Both the position numbers and the translations under genes were made by a program. A stretch of DNA of 64,000 bases from Balneolaceae bacterium (lineage in GTDB: Bacteria > Bacteroidota > Rhodothermia > Balneolales > Balneolaceae): positions 1 to 64,000 of the forward strand of contig SKKO01000099.1 in the NCBI GenBank assembly GCA_007123715.1. Direction: 5' to 3'. Of the stretch, positions 57,624 to 64,000 are shown piece by piece. Under the pieces are notes generated by a model. It was not told the DNA's origin. It was given only the letters and a program-made list of their open reading frames with translations, and searched no databases. Position 1 is the first letter of the stretch. Every line of letters begins with the position of its first letter.

Positions 57624-60600
57624 TTAGAAACCTACATTTAAGGTGAATATGACAGAACGAGCCGTTGGATAACGGGACGCATCGATACCGGCTGCTGTAA
57701 TACCGCCAACAGATCTTGGTGTATCAACCTCAGGGTCAAAACCGGGATAATCCGTGATGGTAAAGAGGTTTTGTCCAGTTACAGAGAACCTCAATTCCCG
57801 GATAAAGTCCATATATCCTGAAGTATTCACAGTGTATCCTAACGTCGCATTGCTTAACCTGAAGTAGCTGCCATCATGAAGGAATCGTGTAGATGCTGCT
57901 GCAGAGTTGGCAGGGTTCTCATTGGGATCAAAGCCGATTCTTGCGATGTTATTGCCGCCATAAAGCTGTGGCATTACAAACCGGCCGTTATGGTCGTTGA
58001 AGTAAACCATGTTACCGGATACACCATTAAAGTTAACTCTCAAGTCCAGGTTTTTATAACCGAAGAACGTTGAAATACCATAAGTGTAATCAGGAAGCGC
58101 ACTACCTGCAACAACCCTGTCAGAATTGGTGATGTTACCGTCACCGTCAACGTCTCTGAAGACATTTATTCCGTCAGAATCAAGCCCGGTCCAATCCAGA
58201 ATATAGAATGTGCTAATTGGCTGATTGTTCAGAATAGCCTGAACCCTTTCACCGGATAAACCCTGACCCGAAATACCACCGGTCAGAATCTGGGATACCG
58301 GGAGTCCCTTCACTTCATTGTCAAGGAATGTGATATTACCGTTGATGTCGAAAGTAAAGTTGGTACCAATATTTTTTCTGTATCCAAGAGACATTTCAAC
58401 ACCCTGGTTTATTATTTCCATATCCAGGTTTGTCCAGAAAGACGATGTAGGCGCGATTGGATCAACTCCGGCAGACATTTCAAAAAGGATATCTGTTGAA
58501 ACTTTCCTGAAAATATCGATTGTACCATACAGGTCATCATTAAAAAGCCCGAAATCGATACCTAAGTTAGTTTGTTTTGATACTTCCCACTGAATATTGG
58601 GGTTGTTTGTCCTTACAAAAGTAATACCCGGTGTCACTGTACCAGGTATAAGCTCATGCCCCGCACCCGCGCCTGTACTGATATTGATCAGCTGCTGGGT
58701 AATACCATTTGGAATTTGCTGGTTACCGCTCATACCCCATCCCAATCTCAACCTGAGGTTACTGATGGCAGTAATATTCTCCATAAAGCTTTCATTGCTG
58801 ATTTGCCATCCGGCTGCCAGAGAGGGGAAATAACCATACCTGTTGTTGTCACCAAATCGTGAAGAACCGTCAGCACGAAGAGTGGCAGTGAGCAGGTAAC
58901 GGCTGCGGTAATCATAATTCACACGGCCAAAGAATGACTGCAGTTCATTTTGAGATGAAAATCCGCCCGGCCTGTTTTCTGCAATCGTCAAACTGTTACC
59001 AATACCGGGATTGTGATAAGCTTTAATTTCAGTTGTAGAGAAATTGTTTACACTGAAACTTCGTCCCTCGAATGTAAACTTCTGGTATGACATACCAGCC
59101 AGTACGTTGAAATTATGATTTTGTGTCCCAAAAATATAATTCAATGTGCTTTCAGTCTGGAAGTTACTGTTCTCACGCCTTCCGTCAACCAAACGGCCAA
59201 GGGGGTTGCTTATCCTGAAAATACCATGCGGCTCAACCTGTGAAATCTGGGTTCCGCTTGAATTGTCAAGCCCTACATTCAGCCTGTAAACAAGGCCTTC
59301 CATGATTTCAAAGCTTGCTTCAATGCTACCCAAAATCCTTGTAACCTCGGAAAAGTTGGTAATAAACTGCAATGCATGATGAGGGTTCATATTCTGATCT
59401 TCGGCAATAAAGAATGAACCGTCAGCATTACGAATTGGATATGTGGGGTTGAGAGTCAATGCTGCGGTAAGCATATCGCCGGAAACACCCGGGTCATTCC
59501 CGATTGGCGCGAAATTGGTATTGGTTCTGCCGGCTGTAACATTTAAACCGATGTTTAACCTGTTATCCAGAAAACGCTGATTTAACCGGATTCGACCGCC
59601 ATACCTTTCAACATCGCTGCCTCGTATGATACCTTCCTGGTTTGAAAAATAGGCAGATGCAAAGTATGTAGAAGTTTGTGTACCGCCGCTTATCGACATT
59701 GATTGATCCTGGGAAACTCCATTTCTAAGGATTTCATCCAGCCATACGGTTCTGGATCCCCTGTCAAGGTCTGTACGTCCGCGGCTATTCTGGAAGTTTG
59801 CAAATTCATCCGGACTCAGCATATCAATGTTATTGGCAATCGAAGAAAAACCTACACTGCTTGTGTAGTTGAATTGCGATGTGCCCATTTGACCCTGCCG
59901 GGTGGTTATGAGGATTACACCCTCAGAACCCCTTGCACCATAAATAGCTGTGGCAGATGCATCTTTCAGGATGTTGATCGATTCAATGTCCTGAGGATTC
60001 AAAAACGCGAGAGGGTTTGTTGGAGTAGAACTTGACATCCCAAAACCGTCTCCGGCAGGTGCTGTATCAGAGTTGTCGATTGCCACACCGTCTATCACAT
60101 AGAGAGGGCCGCTGCCGCTTCTTAAAGTACCGGGGCCACGTACGGTAATCGTTTGCCGTACGCCTGGCTGACCGCTTTGGGCTGTAACGGTAACACCTGC
60201 AACCCTGCCCTGGAGAATTTGTTCAGGTGAAGAAATAATACCCTGGTTAAATTCACGTCTTGAGACAGTGCCGATAGAACCAGTCACATCTGCTCTTCTT
60301 TGTGTTCCGTATCCAACTACCACGAGTTCATCACCGAGTAATGGCTGGATTGACATCTCCACAGAAATATTTGTTCTGCCTGCAAGTGCAATTTCCTGGG
60401 TAACGTATCCTACGTAAGAAAATACTAAAGTAACATTCAGGTTTGGTACAGCAAGCTGAAATTCCCCATCTGCATTGGTAGCAGTTCCGGTAGTGGTGCC
60501 TTGAACAACAATATTCACACCGGGAAGAAGTTCGCCGGTCTGAGCATCGGTAACCGTACCTCCTATCGTCTGTGCCTGGGCAGATATCGCCAAAAAGCAC

Positions 60601-60653
60601 ATCATGAACAGAAGGCAGGAAAATTGAAATGATTTCATCATTATTTTTTTCAT
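57624..60653 (-). CDS. SusC/RagA family TonB-linked outer-membrane protein
   Basis: GGTVTDAQTGELLPGVNIVVQGTTTGTATNADGEFQL; ELVVVGYGTQRRADVTGSI; GPLYVIDGVAIDN; NILKDASATAIYGARGSEGVILITTRQG. Confidence 0.97.
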   Translation of the reverse strand: MKKIMMKSFQFSCLLFMMCFLAISAQAQTIGGTVTDAQTGELLPGVNIVVQGTTTGTATNADGEFQLAVPNLNVTLVFSYVGYVTQEIALAGRTNISVEMSIQPLLGDELVVVGYGTQRRADVTGSIGTVSRREFNQGIISSPEQILQGRVAGVTVTAQSGQPGVRQTITVRGPGTLRSGSGPLYVIDGVAIDNSDTAPAGDGFGMSSSTPTNPLAFLNPQDIESINILKDASATAIYGARGSEGVILITTRQGQMGTSQFNYTSSVGFSSIANNIDMLSPDEFANFQNSRGRTDLDRGSRTVWLDEILRNGVSQDQSMSISGGTQTSTYFASAYFSNQEGIIRGSDVERYGGRIRLNQRFLDNRLNIGLNVTAGRTNTNFAPIGNDPGVSGDMLTAALTLNPTYPIRNADGSFFIAEDQNMNPHHALQFITNFSEVTRILGSIEASFEIMEGLVYRLNVGLDNSSGTQISQVEPHGIFRISNPLGRLVDGRRENSNFQTESTLNYIFGTQNHNFNVLAGMSYQKFTFEGRSFSVNNFSTTEIKAYHNPGIGNSLTIAENRPGGFSSQNELQSFFGRVNYDYRSRYLLTATLRADGSSRFGDNNRYGYFPSLAAGWQISNESFMENITAISNLRLRLGWGMSGNQQIPNGITQQLINISTGAGAGHELIPGTVTPGITFVRTNNPNIQWEVSKQTNLGIDFGLFNDDLYGTIDIFRKVSTDILFEMSAGVDPIAPTSSFWTNLDMEIINQGVEMSLGYRKNIGTNFTFDINGNITFLDNEVKGLPVSQILTGGISGQGLSGERVQAILNNQPISTFYILDWTGLDSDGINVFRDVDGDGNITNSDRVVAGSALPDYTYGISTFFGYKNLDLRVNFNGVSGNMVYFNDHNGRFVMPQLYGGNNIARIGFDPNENPANSAAASTRFLHDGSYFRLSNATLGYTVNTSGYMDFIRELRFSVTGQNLFTITDYPGFDPEVDTPRSVGGITAAGIDASRYPTARSVIFTLNVGF

Positions 60654-60749
60654 AGCTAAGTCCTGTTTACTGTTTGTTTTGAGTTGAGTGGTAGTTTTTT
60701 ATTCATAAAGGAGCTGTTATTTATGTTTTGTTAACGTTTTCATAAGAGT

Positions 60750-60763
60750 AGAAGCGCTTTCAC
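60750..60763. promoter_or_regulatory. LacI-family-like operator candidate upstream of susC
   Basis: AGAAGCGCTTTCAC (core AAGCGCTT palindromic); neighbouring GTTAACGTTTTCAT at 60730-60743. Confidence 0.4.
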
Positions 60764-60997
60764 AGAAATGTATATTTGTGAAAAAAATCCATCTTATTTT
60801 ACTACAGCTTAATTACTCAAATTGTTATTAAGTAATTATTACTGAATCATTATCAAACCTATGATTTTGATAATTCCTTATTGCACACGACATTGATTTA
60901 GAATAACATCCCGAAATCATTGTATTATAAATTTGATTTCGTTTGAAAAATTTGACCATACTCACCGCATTATCTATAAATAATGAAGATCGCTGAG

Positions 60998-62344
60998 TTA
61001 TGCTAAAACATCGGTTACTCCGGGCACTGGTATGGGATAGTATCCATCCGCATCAGGCAAAGTTGGCGGATTATCACTCCAATCCAGTTTTTCCGGCATT
61101 AATTGTTGTGTGGAATTGAATGCATCGTCCCATGTAATCACTTTTCCGGAATAGGATGCCATTCTCACCATGATACCGGATAATGTACTTTTCGCCCCAT
61201 ATTCGGCATTATTTATCGGTTTTCCATTTCTGATGGATTCAAAGAGTTCGTTGTGTTCAACCTGATATGGGCTTAAATCATTTGAAGAATCATGTTCGTA
61301 GGTTACAATTCCGCTTGAATTCCGTATTGCAGCACCTGCCCTCCAGGTAAAAGAAACGGAGCCATTACAACCCTGAAACTCTTCACCCACTATTGAATAG
61401 GTGCCCGGCTGGTGCCGGCACTGGCTGTTTATAACGGCTCCGCCCGGATAAGTAAGAGCAACAAAATTGTGATCGTATATATCACCATACTCTTTGCCAA
61501 TTCTAACTTCCCTGCCACCCATACCCTGGGCTTTTACCGGATATTCACCAATGATCCAGTTCGCCACATCAATGTTATGAATGTGCTGTTCAATCGGTAA
61601 GTCGCCGGATAACCAATTAAAATAGAACCAGTTACGAAGCTGGTATTCCAGTTCGGAATATTCCGGCCTGCGTGGATGCATCCATGCCCCTTCTTCGTTC
61701 CAGTATATCTGGCCGCACATGATTTTCCCGATTTCACCATCATGTATTTTTTGCATGATGGTTCTGTATTGGCCTTCATATCTGCGCTGCAGACCAACAA
61801 CAACACTGAGGTTTTTTTCCTTGGCTTTTCTTCCTGCTTCGAGAACTTTGTGTACCCCGGGAACGTCTGAAGCCAGTGGCTTTTCCATGAAAACATGTTT
61901 ACCTGCATCAATGGCTGCTTCAAAATGAATTGGCCTAAAGCCCTGGGGAGTCGCCAATACTACAACATCTGCAAGTTCAATTGCTTTTTTGTAAGCATCA
62001 AACCCAATAAATTTATGCTCTTCCGGAACATCAATTTTTTCAGGTTCATTGGCATGCCTTTGCAAAAGATTCTGATAGCTGCTATCGAGCTTGTCCCTGA
62101 AAACATCAGCCATTGCAACAAGTTTAACACCCTTATCAGCCTGTAATGCCTGGCTTGCAGCACCACTCCCTCTTCCTCCACATCCAATTAGAGCAAGTTT
62201 GAGAGTTTCACTGCCCCCGGCGTAGGCACTCAACTGTACCGGCAAGCTGCCGGCGAACACTGCCGCTCCTGCACCAAACGAAGCTTTTTTAACAAATTGA
62301 CGGCGGGTTAAATGAACCCTGCTGACATCTTTCATAGTTCTCAT
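60998..62344 (-). CDS. Gfo/Idh/MocA family oxidoreductase, Tat-exported
   Basis: VHLTRRQFVKKASFGAGAAVFAGS; LKLALIGCGGRGSGAASQAL; VVVLATPQGFRPIHFEAAIDAGKHVFMEKPLASD. Confidence 0.94.
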   Translation of the reverse strand: MRTMKDVSRVHLTRRQFVKKASFGAGAAVFAGSLPVQLSAYAGGSETLKLALIGCGGRGSGAASQALQADKGVKLVAMADVFRDKLDSSYQNLLQRHANEPEKIDVPEEHKFIGFDAYKKAIELADVVVLATPQGFRPIHFEAAIDAGKHVFMEKPLASDVPGVHKVLEAGRKAKEKNLSVVVGLQRRYEGQYRTIMQKIHDGEIGKIMCGQIYWNEEGAWMHPRRPEYSELEYQLRNWFYFNWLSGDLPIEQHIHNIDVANWIIGEYPVKAQGMGGREVRIGKEYGDIYDHNFVALTYPGGAVINSQCRHQPGTYSIVGEEFQGCNGSVSFTWRAGAAIRNSSGIVTYEHDSSNDLSPYQVEHNELFESIRNGKPINNAEYGAKSTLSGIMVRMASYSGKVITWDDAFNSTQQLMPEKLDWSDNPPTLPDADGYYPIPVPGVTDVLA

Positions 62345-62480
62345 GTAAAAAAATTGAGCTTAATAAATCCAAAACTTGTGTAGTTGATAATCGCCTACTT
62401 TAATTTTATCCTCACTTTCTGCAATAAACAGGGCTCCGGATAGCATTCACAACGTATTTTTAAATTACGGCAGTAATTAA

Positions 62481-62494
62481 TGGAAACGTTTCCA
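62481..62494. promoter_or_regulatory. LacI-family-like operator, perfect 14-bp palindrome in a divergent intergenic region
   Basis: TGGAAACGTTTCCA. Confidence 0.6.
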
Positions 62495-62615
62495 ATAAAA
62501 CAAGTACTTTTATTCAACAATTAAATTTATTTTTTGGAGTAGTACTCCGCAACAAGATTGAATAAATGAAAACCTTTTCAAAATTTCAATAACCTAAAAA
62601 AATATCCTGAAAAAT

Positions 62616-63347
62616 ATGCGACTAATAATTTTTACTTTGTTAATAGGTTTTTTATCCGGATTGAATTCAACGTCAGCCCAAACAGCCAACTGGCTGCCAG
62701 AATTAACAGAAACATGGGAACCTGTGCCTGAAACAGTTTTATCTGCTTCTTTTCCTAACCATCCTTCGGATGCCATACTACTTCTTGACGAAACCTATCA
62801 GGACAAATGGGAAGATGCCGATAAATGGAATTTTGAAAATGGTGTCTTAACCGTGGCACCAGGCACTGGCGGAATCCGGACCACCGGTACTTACGCCAGC
62901 CTCCAGCTTTACATGGAATGGCGTATACCTGAAAACGTGGATGGTGAGGATCAACGAAGGGGAAACAGCGGAATCTTTTTACAGGAATTATATGAGGTAC
63001 AAATTCTGGATTCTTATAAAAATAGAACATATACCAACGGCCAGGCAGGTTCTGTTTATAAACAACACCCGCCATTGGTTAATGCTTCGCTGCCGCCGGG
63101 GCAATGGCAGTCCTACCACATCATTTTTACTGCACCCGTTTTTATGGAAGACGGAAAGTTGGCACGCCCTGCATACTTCACTGTTTTCCATAATGGTGTT
63201 CTTATACAGAATCATGCGGAAGTGAAAGGACCAACCATTTATACCGGATTGCCGCAGTATGAAAAACATCCCTATAAACAACCCATTTTTATACAGGGAT
63301 CGCGACATGAAATCAGTTTCCGGAATATGTGGATCCGCGAAATTTGA
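62616..63347 (+). CDS. 3-keto-disaccharide hydrolase (DUF1080) domain protein, secreted
   Basis: Signal peptide; YASLQLYMEWRIPENVDGEDQRRGNSGIFLQELYEVQILDSYKNRTYTNGQAGSVYKQHPPLVNASLPPGQWQSYHIIFTAP. Confidence 0.92.
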   Translation: MRLIIFTLLIGFLSGLNSTSAQTANWLPELTETWEPVPETVLSASFPNHPSDAILLLDETYQDKWEDADKWNFENGVLTVAPGTGGIRTTGTYASLQLYMEWRIPENVDGEDQRRGNSGIFLQELYEVQILDSYKNRTYTNGQAGSVYKQHPPLVNASLPPGQWQSYHIIFTAPVFMEDGKLARPAYFTVFHNGVLIQNHAEVKGPTIYTGLPQYEKHPYKQPIFIQGSRHEISFRNMWIREI

Positions 63348-63466
63348 GGTTTTATTCGCGTAAAAACAAAGAATAACCCGTGCTTTCCCGTGTTTCCGTG
63401 GCATATTTCCACAGATTCTCGAATAACCTAAGGGCGTCGTGAAGGAGATGAACGAATGAACGGAAT

Positions 63467-63529
63467 AACCGATTAACAGAATAAGTGAAGGCAGTTTTAG
63501 CTGAACGGATCAGTTCCATACCAAAAGCA
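63467..63529. repeat. Direct repeat copy 1 (copy 2 at 63747-63809)
   Basis: AACCGATTAACAGAATAAGTGAAGGCAGTTTTAGCTGAACGGATCAGTTCCATACCAAAAGCA; copy 2 differs at 3 positions; period 280 bp. Confidence 0.88.
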
Positions 63530-63746
63530 GGACGATACATGAACCCCTCGACCAGATTTCTCATATTTCCTGAAATCCTCGCTCGGGGTTTATTTCTTCG
63601 AAGCTTATCTATCCGTCAGCTAAAGCAGACGGCAATTGTATCGTATTCAGAATACCTGCCCTTCGATATTTCCTAAAGGGTTCTCTTCGACATTCGGTGT
63701 TCAGTATTCCCAAGTGCAGGGAGATCCTTCCACGGATGAACAGACG

Positions 63747-63809
63747 AACCGATTAACAGAATAAGTGAAGGCAGCTTTAGCTGAACCGATCAGTTTCATA
63801 CCAAAAGCA
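63747..63809. repeat. Direct repeat copy 2 (of 63467-63529)
   Basis: AACCGATTAACAGAATAAGTGAAGGCAGCTTTAGCTGAACCGATCAGTTTCATACCAAAAGCA. Confidence 0.88.
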
Positions 63810-63879
63810 TCATTTCGGGACAGTTGAACGCGCCGTAAGCCGGTGCTTTTCCCGGCTCGCCCAATGGGGCGCACTCCAC

Positions 63880-63925
63880 ATTCTGCGTAGCAGAATACTC
63901 AACAGTTCAACGTGCGTCAGCGCAC
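63880..63925. repeat. Short perfect hairpins in the non-coding right edge
   Basis: ATTCTGC-GTA-GCAGAAT (63880-63896) and GTGCG-TCAG-CGCAC (63912-63925). Confidence 0.6.
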
Positions 63926-64000
63926 TCAACAGTTCGACAGTTCAACGCCAAAGGCATTTCCCTGCGGGATATATCCTTCCAAAATCCACGGAAGCACGGA

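Noticed and set aside
1-64000. tRNA/rRNA genes
   Set aside because: No T-loop-like GGTTCGAATCC with matching acceptor stem and no rRNA-like conserved blocks were noticed; a tRNAscan-SE/Infernal run would be decisive.

Overview
The window looks like a chromosomal segment from a Bacteroidota/Balneolota/Rhodothermota-type bacterium; the lineage is inferred from SusC/SusD, UPF0182, gene order and repeat style. Left half: NtrY-like histidine kinase (truncated at the left edge), MATE exporter, a type III PKS / methyltransferase / FAD-monooxygenase operon, PurU, AcnA, and the housekeeping run rplM-rpsI-rpsB-tsf-pyrH-frr-smc. Middle: a region with degraded gene fragments, a TPP riboswitch in front of a TonB-dependent receptor, MsrA, MFS, UPF0182, and a small cassette of an uncharacterised protein plus a ComEC-like MBL hydrolase. 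Right third (about 44-63.4 kb): a PUL-like catabolic island with SusC/SusD, four Gfo/Idh/MocA oxidoreductases, two DUF6807 (PmoA-like) proteins, two tandem PI-PLC-like lipoproteins, an alpha/alpha-toroid Tat protein, ApbE and a 3-keto-disaccharide hydrolase (DUF1080) protein. No CRISPR array, rRNA, tRNA or intact transposase was recognised. The best candidates for a new system are the PI-PLC/DUF6807/Gfo-Idh PUL, the srsABC-like type III PKS operon, and the two-gene MBL cassette. Several palindromic intergenic repeats are also described. All family calls come from reading motifs; no database search was run.
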